Positions 34,064 to 42,782 of a DNA stretch of 64,000 bases are shown here, piece by piece. This stretch comes from Streptomyces soli. GTDB lineage: Bacteria > Actinomycetota > Actinomycetes > Streptomycetales > Streptomycetaceae. Position 1 is the first letter of the stretch. Each line of letters begins with the position of its first letter. Made by a program: the position numbers and the translations under genes. The DNA is taken from positions 16,967 to 80,966 of the forward strand of contig NZ_RJVR01000317.1 of the NCBI RefSeq assembly GCF_003999195.1. The letters are read 5' to 3'. The notes beneath the pieces were generated by a model. That model saw only the letters and a list, made by a program, of their open reading frames with translations, searched no databases and had not been told where the DNA came from.

Positions 34064-34660
34064 TCAGGGCGTGTCGGTCTGACCCCGGTGGGCGTCGCGG
34101 TGGGCGTCGGCGATGAGGCCCTGGGCGACCTCGAGGATGGCGGCGCGTTTGTCGTCGGGGTCGCCCTCGATGCTCTGCATGGCGAACATGCCGGCGTGCA
34201 TCGAGAAGAGCGCGGTGATGCAGCGGACCTGGTCGGTCATGGAGTACTCGGGCTCCTTGAGCAGCTCGCCCAGGGCCTGGATCTTTGACTTGAAGGTCTC
34301 GCCGATGCTGAGCTCGCGCACCGTGGCCTGGTTCTCCTGCATGAAGCGGAAGAGCTCGGCCGCTCCCCAGAGGGTTTCGCTGTAGCGGCGCAGGATCTCC
34401 TGCTTGGTGGCGAGAGTGCGGGGCTGGCCCTCGGCCCAGTCGATCAGCTCGTCGACGGGCCTGGCCAGGTCGTCAACGATGCTGATGAGGATGTCCTCTT
34501 TGGTCTTGAAGTGGTAGTAAAGGGCCGCCTTCGTGACGTCGAGGTGCTCGGCGATCTCGCGCAGGGAGGTCTTCTCGTACCCCTGCTCGGCGAAGAGCGA
34601 CAGCGCGACGTCCTGGATGCGGTGTCGCGTATCACCCTTGCGTACATGCGGCGTAGCCAT
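34064..34660 (-). CDS. TetR-family repressor of the adjacent MFS exporter
   Basis: The 198-residue protein has a TetR DNA-binding domain at the N-terminus (RIQDVALSLFAEQGYEKTSLREIAEHLDVTKAALYYHFKTKEDIL) and a helical ligand-binding domain. The ATG at 34660 is preferred. It is divergent from the MFS transporter with a 20-bp inverted repeat between them, the normal arrangement of a drug-responsive local repressor. Confidence 0.9.
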   Translation of the reverse strand: MATPHVRKGDTRHRIQDVALSLFAEQGYEKTSLREIAEHLDVTKAALYYHFKTKEDILISIVDDLARPVDELIDWAEGQPRTLATKQEILRRYSETLWGAAELFRFMQENQATVRELSIGETFKSKIQALGELLKEPEYSMTDQVRCITALFSMHAGMFAMQSIEGDPDDKRAAILEVAQGLIADAHRDAHRGQTDTP

Positions 34661-34673
34661 GCGCAAACTTTAA

Positions 34674-34742
34674 CTTACTTGACGACCGGCTAGCGATTGC
34701 CTACTGTCACACAATAAAACAACTAGCCGGTCGGCAAGTAAG
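34674..34742. promoter_or_regulatory. TetR operator: 20-bp inverted repeat
   Basis: Arms at 34674-34693 and 34723-34742 match as inverted repeats at 19 of 20 positions, with a 29-bp AT-rich spacer that should hold the promoters. The core of each arm is CGACCGGCTAG or its complement. The right arm ends 11 bp before the MFS start codon, so repressor binding would block both genes. Confidence 0.75.
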
Positions 34743-34753
34743 GGGAGCTGGAC

Positions 34754-36310
34754 ATGGCGACGACACAGCAGCCACCGCAGCGCAGCGTGCGGGTGGTGCT
34801 GTTCGGGCTGATGATCGCGATGTTGCTCGCGATGCTCGACAACATGATCGTCGGCACCGCGATGCCGACCATCGTCGGTGAACTGGGGGGTCTGAACCAC
34901 CTGTCGTGGGTGGTCACCGCGTACACCCTCGCGACCGCCGCCTCGACCCCGATCTGGGGAAAGCTCGGCGACATGTATGGCCGCAAGGGCATCTTCATGT
35001 CGTCGATCGTGATCTTCCTGATCGGCTCGGCGCTGTCCGGCATGGCGCAGGACATGGGGCAGCTGATCGTCTTCCGCGCCATCCAGGGCCTGGGCGCGGG
35101 CGGCCTGATGGTCGGTGTGATGGCGATCATCGGTGACCTGATCCCGCCCCGGGAGCGCGGCAAGTACCAGGGCATGATCGCCGGCGTGATGGCCGTGGCG
35201 ATGATCGGCGGCCCGCTGGTCGGTGGCACGATCACCGACAACTGGGGCTGGCGCTGGAGCTTCTACATCAACCTGCCGCTCGGCGCGGTCGCCCTGTTCA
35301 TGATCTCAGCGGTGCTGCACCTGCCGAAGAAGCGGGTCGAGGCCCGCATCGACTACCTCGGCGCCGCCCTGTTGACCGTCGGCATCACCTCGCTCGTCCT
35401 GCTCACCACCTGGGGCGGCAACCAGTACGCCTGGGGCTCGGCCCAGATCATCGGGCTGCTGGTGCTCGGAGTCGCCGCGCTCGCGGCCTTCCTCTACGCC
35501 GAGACGCGGGCGGCGGAGCCGGTGCTGCCGCTGCACATCTTCCGCAGCCGCAACTTCTCGCTGATCTCGGTGATCGGCTTCCAAGTCGGCTTCGTGATGT
35601 TCGGGTCGATGACCTTCCTGCCGCTGTTCCAGCAGATCGTGCAGGGCGCGTCGGCGACGAACTCCGGCCTGCTGCTCCTGCCGATGCTGCTGGCGATGAT
35701 GGTCGTGTCGCTGATCGCCGGACGGGTGACGACGCAGACCGGCCGCTACAAGGTCTTCCCGATCGTCGGCGGCGCGCTGATCACCGTCGGGCTCTACCTG
35801 CTGTCGACGATGGACACCGGGACCACCCGCTTCACCTCGGGGCTGTACATGGCCGTGCTGGGCGCGGGCATGGGCTTCCTGATGCAGATCACGATGCTGA
35901 TCGCGCAGAACAGCGTCGAGATGAAGGACATGGGCGTGGGCTCGTCGTCCTCGACCCTCTTCCGGACCATCGGTGGCTCGTTCGGCGTCTCGCTCTTCGG
36001 CGCGATCTTCACGCACCAGGTCAGCGCCACGATGACGGCACGGTCCGGCCAGGCAGGCGCGTCGGCGACCTCGGGGTCGGCGCAGCTGGACATGGCCAGC
36101 CTGGCGAAGCTGCCGCCGGCGGTGAAGGACGCGTACCTGCACGCGGTCGCGTCCGGTACGCACAACGTCTTCCTGTGGGGCGCGGCGGTCAGCGTCGTGG
36201 GCTTCGCGGCGTCGTTCTTCGTGAAGGAGATCCCGCTCCGCGGGGCCCTGCCGAAGCCGGCCGAGGAAGAGGCTCCGCCGGCCGACTCGCTACTCGCCCG
36301 GCAGGACTAG
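34754..36310 (+). CDS. DHA2-family (EmrB/QacA type) MFS drug exporter
   Basis: The 518-residue transporter has about 14 hydrophobic helices and the family motifs LDNMIVGTAMPTIVGEL (motif D1) and GKLGDMYGRKGIFM (motif A). Helix 5 carries the exporter motif C-like GVMAVAMIGGPLVGG. It probably exports a toxic compound with proton antiport. The ATG at 34754 follows AGGGGAG. Its last 21 bases overlap the 3' end of the convergent cseC gene. Substrate unknown; the divergent TetR gene fits inducible resistance. Confidence 0.9.
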   Translation: MATTQQPPQRSVRVVLFGLMIAMLLAMLDNMIVGTAMPTIVGELGGLNHLSWVVTAYTLATAASTPIWGKLGDMYGRKGIFMSSIVIFLIGSALSGMAQDMGQLIVFRAIQGLGAGGLMVGVMAIIGDLIPPRERGKYQGMIAGVMAVAMIGGPLVGGTITDNWGWRWSFYINLPLGAVALFMISAVLHLPKKRVEARIDYLGAALLTVGITSLVLLTTWGGNQYAWGSAQIIGLLVLGVAALAAFLYAETRAAEPVLPLHIFRSRNFSLISVIGFQVGFVMFGSMTFLPLFQQIVQGASATNSGLLLLPMLLAMMVVSLIAGRVTTQTGRYKVFPIVGGALITVGLYLLSTMDTGTTRFTSGLYMAVLGAGMGFLMQITMLIAQNSVEMKDMGVGSSSSTLFRTIGGSFGVSLFGAIFTHQVSATMTARSGQAGASATSGSAQLDMASLAKLPPAVKDAYLHAVASGTHNVFLWGAAVSVVGFAASFFVKEIPLRGALPKPAEEEAPPADSLLARQD

Positions 36311-37759
36311 CTCGGCGATCGCCCCGCCGCCATCCTGCGGCGGGGCGTTGCGGAAGGTGAGCCGGGCGCCGAGCACGCGGGTCTGGCCGACCGCGATGGT
36401 CAGGCCCAGGCCGTGGCCACTGCCCGCGCGGTCGGCGGAGCCGGTGCGGAACCGGCTGGGGCCGTCGCGGAGCAGGTCGTCCGGGAAGCCGGGGCCGTAG
36501 TCGCGGACCTGGACGGACGGCCCGTCGACGGTGACCTCTATCGGCGGCTTGCCATGCCGGACGGCGTTGGCCAGCAGGTTGGCCAGGACGCGTTCGAGGC
36601 GCCGCGGGTCGGTGCGTACGACCGCGTCCCCACGGATGGCGACATGCGCGGACGGCGATGCCACGACGACCCGGCGGCGTACGAACTCACCCAGCGCCAC
36701 GTCCTGCAGGTCCGCGTGCTCGGCGGCGCCGTCGAGGCGGGAGACCTCCAGGACGTCCTCGATCAGGGTGCGCAGGACGGCGACCCGGTCGTGTACGAGC
36801 TCCGAGGGGCGGCCCGGGGGCAGCAGCTCGGCGGCGGTGACCAGGCCGGTGACGGGAGTCCGCAGCTCGTGGGCGATGTCGGCGGTGACGCGGCGCTCGG
36901 CTTCGAGGCGGCCGGCGAGGGCGTCGGCCATGGCGTCGATGGCCCGGGCCAGCTCGTCGGTCTCGTCGCGCACCCGGCCGCCGATGGCGTCGCGGACCCG
37001 TACATCGGTTTCGCCGTCGGCCACCCGGCCGGCGGCCTCGGCGGCCTTGCGGAGCCGGCGCGACAGCCGGCCACCGATGAGGACACCCAGGGCCGTGCTT
37101 CCGCCGACCACGGCGGCCGAGCCGGCGGTCAGGGCCTGGTCGAGGTCCGTCAGCACGGAGAAGGTGTCGGCGAAGCCGGCGTGCAGGGAGATGATCCGGC
37201 CCCCGGGGACCGGGGTCGCGGCCCAGATGACGGGGGAGTGGCTCGTCTGCTGGACGTAGGTGGCACGCTTGCCCTTTTGGGCGAGGTGCTTGAGCGGGGC
37301 GGGCAGCGCAGGGTCGTCGAGGCGGGCATTGATGGTGAGCCGGCCGGTGGACTCGTAGATCCGCTCGGCGAACTGCACGCGCTCGTTCTGCACATCACGG
37401 GAATTGTCGATCATGCTGGCGCGGGCCGCGTTGTGGACGACCAGGCTGAGCATGATCGCGACCAGCGCGGAGACCGCGGCGATCGCGGCGCTCAGCTTCC
37501 AGCGCAGTCCGATCTTGACGGGGCGCACGCGCGCCAGGAGGGGCTGGGGGGCGGGCCTGGCCGCTTCCCTGGAAGTGATCTCGCCATCGGTGCGGGCGTT
37601 GGCCCGTGCGTCGGTCCGGGCGGCCTTCGGAGCGGATTTCGGTGCGCTGCTCCCGGCGCCGGTCGCGGAGTCGCGCGGCACCCTTGCCGGAGCGTCCGCC
37701 CCGGATGGGGGCGCGCTCTCCGTGTCGTCCCTGACCTTCTTCGTGAGCACCGCCTTCAC
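36290..37759 (-). CDS. cseC: Sensor histidine kinase CseC of the sigE system
   Basis: The 489-residue two-pass kinase has an N-terminal charged region of about 90 residues and TM1 (WKLSAAIAAVSALVAIMLSLVV). An extracytoplasmic loop with NERVQFAERIYESTGRLTINA follows, then TM2, HAMP, HisKA (DIAHELRTPVTG) and ATPase motifs (NLLANAVRHG, VRDYGPGFP, GHGLGLTI). Cell-wall damage makes CseC phosphorylate CseB, which turns on sigE. The start is GTG at 37759, overlapping the cseB stop as GTGA; this start makes the N-terminal region longer than usual for such kinases, and a later start is possible. Confidence 0.9.
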   Translation of the reverse strand: MKAVLTKKVRDDTESAPPSGADAPARVPRDSATGAGSSAPKSAPKAARTDARANARTDGEITSREAARPAPQPLLARVRPVKIGLRWKLSAAIAAVSALVAIMLSLVVHNAARASMIDNSRDVQNERVQFAERIYESTGRLTINARLDDPALPAPLKHLAQKGKRATYVQQTSHSPVIWAATPVPGGRIISLHAGFADTFSVLTDLDQALTAGSAAVVGGSTALGVLIGGRLSRRLRKAAEAAGRVADGETDVRVRDAIGGRVRDETDELARAIDAMADALAGRLEAERRVTADIAHELRTPVTGLVTAAELLPPGRPSELVHDRVAVLRTLIEDVLEVSRLDGAAEHADLQDVALGEFVRRRVVVASPSAHVAIRGDAVVRTDPRRLERVLANLLANAVRHGKPPIEVTVDGPSVQVRDYGPGFPDDLLRDGPSRFRTGSADRAGSGHGLGLTIAVGQTRVLGARLTFRNAPPQDGGGAIAELVLPGE

Positions 37760-38445
37760 GCCTTCAACTTGTAGCCGAAGCCGCGCACGGTCTCGATCCG
37801 GTCCTGGCCGATCTTCGCGCGCAGCCGCTGTACGTGGACGTCCACGACCCGCGTGTCGCCGCCCCACCCATAGTCCCAGACCCGCTCCAGAAGCCGGTCG
37901 CGCGACAGTACCGTCCCGGGGGCGGCGGAGAACTCCAGCAGCAGCCGCATCTCGGTCGGAGTCAGCGCGACCGGCTCACCGCCGCGCCGCACCTCCATCG
38001 CGTCCGGATCCAGCTCCACGTCCCCGAAGGACAGCGCCCCGCCGTCCTCGGTCTGCTCGGCGGCCGCTGCCGTGGCCTGGCCGAAGCGGCGCAGGACCGC
38101 CCGGATCCTGGCGGTCAGCACGGCGCCGTCGAATGGCTTGGTGACGTAGTCGTCGGCGCCCGCCTCCAGACCCAGGACGACGTCGATGGCGTCCGCCCGC
38201 GCCGACAGCATGATCACCGGCACCGTCGACTCGTCTCGGATCCGGCGGCACAGGCTGACCCCGTCCAGTCCCGGAACCATGACATCGAGCAGGGCGATGT
38301 CGGGCTGCTCGGCCCGGAAGGCCTGCAGGCCGGCCAGTCCCTCGGGCACGGCGGTGACCTTGAAGCCGTCACGCTCCAGGGCGAGTGTGGTCGCCTCGCG
38401 GATGACGTCGTCGTCCTCCACGAACAGGACGTGCGTCTCAGCCAT
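37756..38445 (-). CDS. cseB: OmpR-family response regulator CseB
   Basis: The 229-residue regulator has a receiver (HVLFVEDDDVIREATTLAL, phospho-Asp in IALLDVMVPGLDG, Lys in DYVTKPFDG) and a winged-helix output domain (VALTPTEMRLLLEFSAAPGTVLSRDRLLERVWDYGWGGDTRVVDVHVQRLRAKIG). CseB binds the sigE promoter. It lies 8 bp after cseA and overlaps cseC. The start at 38445 follows GGACTCCC, with no ideal ribosome-binding site. Confidence 0.93.
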   Translation of the reverse strand: MAETHVLFVEDDDVIREATTLALERDGFKVTAVPEGLAGLQAFRAEQPDIALLDVMVPGLDGVSLCRRIRDESTVPVIMLSARADAIDVVLGLEAGADDYVTKPFDGAVLTARIRAVLRRFGQATAAAAEQTEDGGALSFGDVELDPDAMEVRRGGEPVALTPTEMRLLLEFSAAPGTVLSRDRLLERVWDYGWGGDTRVVDVHVQRLRAKIGQDRIETVRGFGYKLKA

Positions 38446-38453
38446 GGGAGTCC

Positions 38454-39038
38454 TTAGTGGGCGCCGTAGTCGCGATGTGTGAACGAAACCCGGCTGAACT
38501 GCGTGCCCGTCCATCGGTAGGTGGTGATGTCCTCCCCGGAGGGATTCGACACCGAGTCCTGCGGGTCGTACACGTGATGGGTGACCTTCAGCTCGCCGTC
38601 GCTGACCTCGGCGACGACGGGCGGCTGCTCGTCCACGAAGACATTGCGGTACTTCCCGTCCTGCAGCCGGTAGACGTAGCTTCCGATGCCCACGTCGTCG
38701 CAGGTCGAGACGTTGACGACCATGTCGGTGGGAGCGCCCGAGGAGGTCCCGGTCAGATCCCCGAAGCGGGCTTCCACAGGATAGGAGCCATGGGCGCCGC
38801 AGCTCACCAGATCCTCGCGGATGTCGGCGGCGACCTTGCGGTCCTTCTTCAGCAGCTTCACCGGGTCGGTGCCGCTGGCGGCGGACGGGGTCGCGTAGGC
38901 CGTTACGGCGGCTGAGTCGGTGTTCGCGGTGCCTTCCTCGCGTACACCGCCGGAGTGATGGCAGCTGGCCACAGCGATCAGAGCGGCGCACACGGTGACC
39001 GTGGCGGCCGCGGTGACCGGGACTATGCTGCGGCGCAC
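38454..39038 (-). CDS. cseA: CseA lipoprotein, negative modulator of the sigE system
   Basis: The 194-residue protein starts with a signal peptide (RRSIVPVTAAATVTVCAALIAVASC) ending in a lipobox with Cys at about 26, so it is anchored outside the membrane. The rest is a small domain with two cysteine pairs (VSCGAHGSY, STCDDVG). In S. coelicolor CseA lowers sigE activity. GTG at 39038 is the start; it overlaps the sigE stop by 16 bp. No other domain is recognised. Confidence 0.88.
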   Translation of the reverse strand: MRRSIVPVTAAATVTVCAALIAVASCHHSGGVREEGTANTDSAAVTAYATPSAASGTDPVKLLKKDRKVAADIREDLVSCGAHGSYPVEARFGDLTGTSSGAPTDMVVNVSTCDDVGIGSYVYRLQDGKYRNVFVDEQPPVVAEVSDGELKVTHHVYDPQDSVSNPSGEDITTYRWTGTQFSRVSFTHRDYGAH

Positions 39039-39568
39039 GCGACCTCCGTCCTGCTGTAGCTGTAACCGTTGACGTGCCTGTTCTGCTCCAGCTCCGCGCG
39101 CAGTCGTGCCAGCGCCCGGTGCAGGGTGCTCTTCACCGTACCTACCGACATGCCGAGCGCGACGGCCGTCTCCTCGGTGCTGAGCTGACGGTAGTGGCGC
39201 AGCAGGACGACCTGCCGCTGCTTCGGGGCGAGGACGGTGAGCGCGTCAAGCAGCATGGCGCGGTCGGCGCGCTGCTCGGTGCAGTCGTCGACGGCGTCCT
39301 CGGGGAGGTCGACGGTCGGCACCTCCTCCAGCTTGCGCTGGCGCCACCACTCGGTGCGGGTGTTGATCATGACCCGGCGCATGTACGCGTCCGCCAGGCC
39401 CTTGTCGGCGATGTCCTGCCAGCGCGGGTAGGTGCGGGCGAGGGCCGTCTGGACCAGGTCCTGGGCGTCGATCGGGTCCGGGACCAGCCTCCGGGCGCTG
39501 CGCAGCAGGGCGTCCTGCCGTGTGCGCACGTAATCCTCAAAGTCCAGTACCTGGGCGTTCGCCGCCAT
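39023..39568 (-). CDS. sigE: ECF sigma factor SigE (cell-envelope stress)
   Basis: The 181-residue ECF sigma has region 2 (RTRQDALLRSARRLVPDPIDAQDLVQTALARTYPRW, including DAQDLVQ) and region 4 (LTVLAPKQRQVVLLRHYRQLSTEETAVALGMSVGTVKSTLHRALARL). This is the group controlled by CseB/CseC rather than an anti-sigma partner. It heads the operon sigE-cseA-cseB-cseC. The ATG at 39568 gives MAANAQVLDFEDYVRTR; upstream in-frame sequence does not look family-like. The promoter region 39569-39738 should carry the CseB site; I could not place it. Confidence 0.93.
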   Translation of the reverse strand: MAANAQVLDFEDYVRTRQDALLRSARRLVPDPIDAQDLVQTALARTYPRWQDIADKGLADAYMRRVMINTRTEWWRQRKLEEVPTVDLPEDAVDDCTEQRADRAMLLDALTVLAPKQRQVVLLRHYRQLSTEETAVALGMSVGTVKSTLHRALARLRAELEQNRHVNGYSYSRTEVACAAA

Positions 39569-39738
39569 GGGTGGTCCCTCCGTCCGGTATCGCTCGGTCA
39601 CGATGCGGCTGACGCTACGGAGCGGATGTCCGGCTTCTGCGACCGCACGCGCACAGCGCTCGCACAGGCGGCCGTCGATTGTGTAACGACGGGGTGTTTT
39701 GGGGCCTAACCGGACAAACGGACGCGCTTCGGGAGGGC

Positions 39739-40611
39739 CTAGCCCGGCAAGCGGTAGACGCCGGCCTCGACCGGCTCCACGAGGCCGTCGGCCACCAGCC
39801 CGTCCAGCGCCCGGGCCCGCTGCACCGGCTCGTCCCAGACCCGGTCCAGCACCGCCTGCTCCACCGGCCCGTGCGCCTCGCGCAGCACCGCCAGCAGCTT
39901 CCCGCGCACCTGACGGTCAGTCCCGGCGTACGTCTGGCCACGCCTGGGCGGTCCGTCGTGCGCCGGCGAGCCCGCCAGCCGCCACGCACACCGCGCCGCG
40001 ATCGGGCAGCGTACGCACTCCGGGCTGCGGGCCGTGCACACCAGAGCGCCCAGCTCCATCGTCGCCGCCGCCCAGCGTGCCGCCACTGCCTCCTCGGCCG
40101 GCAGTAGCCCGGCCGCCGTACGGCGCTCGGCGGCCGTCGTCGCCTGCGGCGGGAACTGCGTGCCGGTCACCGCCCGGGCGAACACCCGGCGCACATTGGT
40201 GTCCAGCACCGCATGCCGCTGCCCGTACGCGAACGAGGCGACGGCGGCAGCCGTGTACTCCCCGATCCCCGGCAGAGCGAGCAGCTGCGCGTGGTCGCGC
40301 GGCACCTCGCCGCCGTGCAGCTGCGCTATCGCCGTCGCCGCCGCGTGCAGCCGCAGCGCCCGCCGGGGGTACCCCAGCCGTCCCCAGGCCCGCACCGCCT
40401 CACCGGCCGGCTCGGCGGCGAGCGCCGCCGGGGTGGGCCACCGGCCCAGCCAGTGCTCGTACACCGGCAGGACGCGGCTCACGGGCGTCTGCTGCAGCAT
40501 GAACTCACTGACCATCACCCCCCACGGGCCCGCGTCGGGGCGCCGCCACGGGAGGTCGCGCGCGTTGTCGTCGAACCAGTCGATCACGGGGGCGTGGAGA
40601 TCTTTACTCAT
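39739..40611 (-). CDS. mutY: A/G-specific adenine DNA glycosylase
   Basis: The 290-residue glycosylase removes adenine paired with 8-oxoguanine. Seen: FMLQQTPVSRVLPVYEHW, helix-hairpin-helix LPGIGEYTAAAVASFAYG (about 115) with catalytic Asp in VLDTNVRRVFAR, and a 4Fe-4S ligand set C-x6-C-x2-C-x5-C in CTARSPECVRCPIAARC. The C-terminal NUDIX-like 8-oxoG reader of longer MutY proteins is replaced by a short helical tail, as in other actinobacterial forms. The ATG at 40611 is the start. Confidence 0.93.
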   Translation of the reverse strand: MSKDLHAPVIDWFDDNARDLPWRRPDAGPWGVMVSEFMLQQTPVSRVLPVYEHWLGRWPTPAALAAEPAGEAVRAWGRLGYPRRALRLHAAATAIAQLHGGEVPRDHAQLLALPGIGEYTAAAVASFAYGQRHAVLDTNVRRVFARAVTGTQFPPQATTAAERRTAAGLLPAEEAVAARWAAATMELGALVCTARSPECVRCPIAARCAWRLAGSPAHDGPPRRGQTYAGTDRQVRGKLLAVLREAHGPVEQAVLDRVWDEPVQRARALDGLVADGLVEPVEAGVYRLPG

Positions 40612-40734
40612 GGCGCTTCCGATCCTCGCACAACGGTCGCGCGGGCCCGCCCAGAAGGATCATTAGGCACACAAGTTGCCTGCGTGTCCCGCGTGCCCTC
40701 GGTGGTTTCGTGGGAAAGCGCATAAGGTTTGCGC

Positions 40735-41586
40735 GTGGGCTCGATGCGCAATCCCGTGGGACCTCTCCCGTCCTCCATTTACTGGCGGCGGCGGGCTGTT
40801 GTGCTGTGCCTGATCACCCTGTTGGCCTTGCTGGCCGTATGGGTCGTCAACTCCCGTGGCGGAGGCGGCAGCGGCAACGGCGCCGACGGCAACAACGGCC
40901 ACACCCCGGCCTCGTCGATCACGCCGGGCCCCTCGGCGACCGGCCCGCTCAACAGCAGCCGCCCGGGCGGGTCCGTGGGCGGCGGCAGTGGCGGCAGCGG
41001 GAGCACCTCGTCCGGCGGCAGCGGCGACACCGGTACGACAAGCGGCGGTTCGGGTGGCGCCACGGCATCCTCGGGCACCAGCGGCACCGACGGCGGCACG
41101 ACCTCCGGCGGAACCAGCGGCGGAACCACCACCGGCGGAACCACCACCGGCGGAAGCAGCGAGCAGCTGCCGGCCGGATCGACCCTGCCGGACTGCACCA
41201 GCAGCGCGGTGACCCTGACCCTGCGCAGCGCCCAGAACTCGTACGACCCCGGCCAGAAGCCCAAGTTCCAGCTGACCGCGCACAACTCCACCGGCACGTC
41301 CTGCAAGCTGGACTTCGGCCCGACGGCGGCGGTCTTCACCATCACGGACGTCGATGACAACCACGTCTGGGCGAGCGACGACTGCCCGGTCGACAAGAGC
41401 GCCTACCTGATGCAGGTCCCGGCAGGCGCGTCGACCACCTACACCGTCCAGTGGGGCCGTACGACCAGCTCCCCGCAGTGCGCCACCCCGAGGGGCGGCC
41501 AGGCCCAGACGGGCACGTACCTGGTCGAGGCGAAGCTGCCGGGCTTCGCGGCCAAGCAGACGTCACTCGTGCTGAAGAACGACTAG
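40735..41586 (+). CDS. Membrane-anchored Ser/Gly/Thr-rich protein with DUF4232-like domain
   Basis: The 283-residue product has one N-terminal transmembrane helix (RRRAVVLCLITLLALLAVWVV, about 19-39). A linker of about 110 residues of Gly/Ser/Thr, including near-perfect TTTGG repeats, follows. A C-terminal beta-sandwich domain (about 155-283) has four cysteines and a Trp-rich VPAGASTTYTVQWG region resembling DUF4232. The outer domain is probably exposed at the cell wall. Function is unknown. The GTG at 40735 is the best start, with AAGG upstream; ATG at 40744 is an alternative. It is divergent from mutY and convergent with disA. Confidence 0.75.
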   Translation: MGSMRNPVGPLPSSIYWRRRAVVLCLITLLALLAVWVVNSRGGGGSGNGADGNNGHTPASSITPGPSATGPLNSSRPGGSVGGGSGGSGSTSSGGSGDTGTTSGGSGGATASSGTSGTDGGTTSGGTSGGTTTGGTTTGGSSEQLPAGSTLPDCTSSAVTLTLRSAQNSYDPGQKPKFQLTAHNSTGTSCKLDFGPTAAVFTITDVDDNHVWASDDCPVDKSAYLMQVPAGASTTYTVQWGRTTSSPQCATPRGGQAQTGTYLVEAKLPGFAAKQTSLVLKND

Positions 41587-41590
41587 CGGA

Positions 41591-42715
41591 TCAGACGTAG
41601 CGCTCGAGGATCGAGGACTCCGCGAGGCGGGAGAGGCCCTCGCGGACCGAGCGGGCGCGGGCCTCGCCGACGCCTTCGACGGTCTGGAGGTCGTCGACGC
41701 TCGCGGCGAGCAGCTTCTGCAGGCCGCCGAAGTGCTCGACGAGCCGTTCGATGACGGTGTTGGGGAGCCGGGGCACTTTGGCGAGCAGCCGGTAGCCGCG
41801 CGGGGAGACCGCGGAGTCCAGCGCTTCCGGCGAGCCCGCGTAGCCCAGGGCCCTTGCCACGGCGGGGAGTTCGAGGAGGTCGCCCTGGAAGAGGGTATCC
41901 AGCTCGACCAGCGCCTCGGGGACGGTGCGGCTGCGCTTGGCGGTGGGCTCGGGCACGTAGTCGCGTACGACGAGCTCGCGCTCGGGCTCGACGCCGGCGA
42001 TCAGCTCGTCGAGCTGGAGGGAGAGCAGGCGGCCGTCGGTGCCGAGCTCGACGACGTACTCGGCGATCTCGGTGGCGATGCGGCGGACCATTTCGAGGCG
42101 CTGGGCGACGGCGGTGACGTCGCGGACCGTCACCAGGTCCTCGATCTCCAGGGCGGAGAGGGTGCCGGCGACCTCGTCGAGGCGCAGCTTGTAGCGCTCG
42201 AGGGTGGCCAGCGCCTGGTTGGCCCGGGACAGGATCGCGGCGGAGTCCTCCAGGACCCGGCGCTGGCCGTCGACGTACAGCGCGATCAGCCGCATGGACT
42301 GGCTGACGGAGACGACGGGGAAGCCGGTCTGGATGGAGACGCGCTGCGCGGTGCGGTGGCGGGTGCCGGTCTCCTCGGTGGGGATCGCGGCGTCGGGCAC
42401 GAGCTGGACGCCGGCCCGCACGATCTTGGTGATGCCGTTGTCGAGGATCAGCGCGCCGTCGAGCTTGCACAGCTCACGCAGGCGCGTGGCGCTGAACTCC
42501 ACGTCCAGGACGAAGCCGCCGGAGCACAGCGACTCGACCGTCTTGTCCATGCCCAGGACGATGAGACCGCCCGTGTTTCCGCGCAGGATCCGCTCCAGCC
42601 CGTCACGCAAATGCGTGCCGGGGGCGACGGCACTGAGCGAGGCGCGCATCAGGCCATCGAGGCCGGTACCCCCGCCGGACTTGCCGGGAGCTGTCGCCCG
42701 GTCGTTGGCTGCCAC
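41591..42715 (-). CDS. disA: DNA-integrity scanning diadenylate cyclase DisA
   Basis: The 374-residue enzyme makes c-di-AMP from ATP. The N-terminal DAC domain has the catalytic DGA and RHR motifs (LDGALILDNG about residue 79, TGTRHRTAQR about 106). A helical spine and a C-terminal RuvA-like helix-hairpin-helix DNA-binding domain (VEGVGEARARSVREGL) follow. It pauses on recombination intermediates, linking DNA damage to c-di-AMP levels. GTG at 42715 follows GGAGGAG. It lies downstream of radA, the usual pairing. Confidence 0.96.
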   Translation of the reverse strand: MAANDRATAPGKSGGGTGLDGLMRASLSAVAPGTHLRDGLERILRGNTGGLIVLGMDKTVESLCSGGFVLDVEFSATRLRELCKLDGALILDNGITKIVRAGVQLVPDAAIPTEETGTRHRTAQRVSIQTGFPVVSVSQSMRLIALYVDGQRRVLEDSAAILSRANQALATLERYKLRLDEVAGTLSALEIEDLVTVRDVTAVAQRLEMVRRIATEIAEYVVELGTDGRLLSLQLDELIAGVEPERELVVRDYVPEPTAKRSRTVPEALVELDTLFQGDLLELPAVARALGYAGSPEALDSAVSPRGYRLLAKVPRLPNTVIERLVEHFGGLQKLLAASVDDLQTVEGVGEARARSVREGLSRLAESSILERYV

Positions 42716-42782
42716 TTCACTCCTCCGGTCGCTACGAATGCCCGGATGGGCGAGACCAGGGCAAAGTTTACCGTCGGAAGTG

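Noticed and set aside
40850..41160. CRISPR-like array in the Gly/Ser/Thr repeat region
   Set aside because: Short codon-level repeats without spacers; they encode the linker of the DUF4232-like protein.
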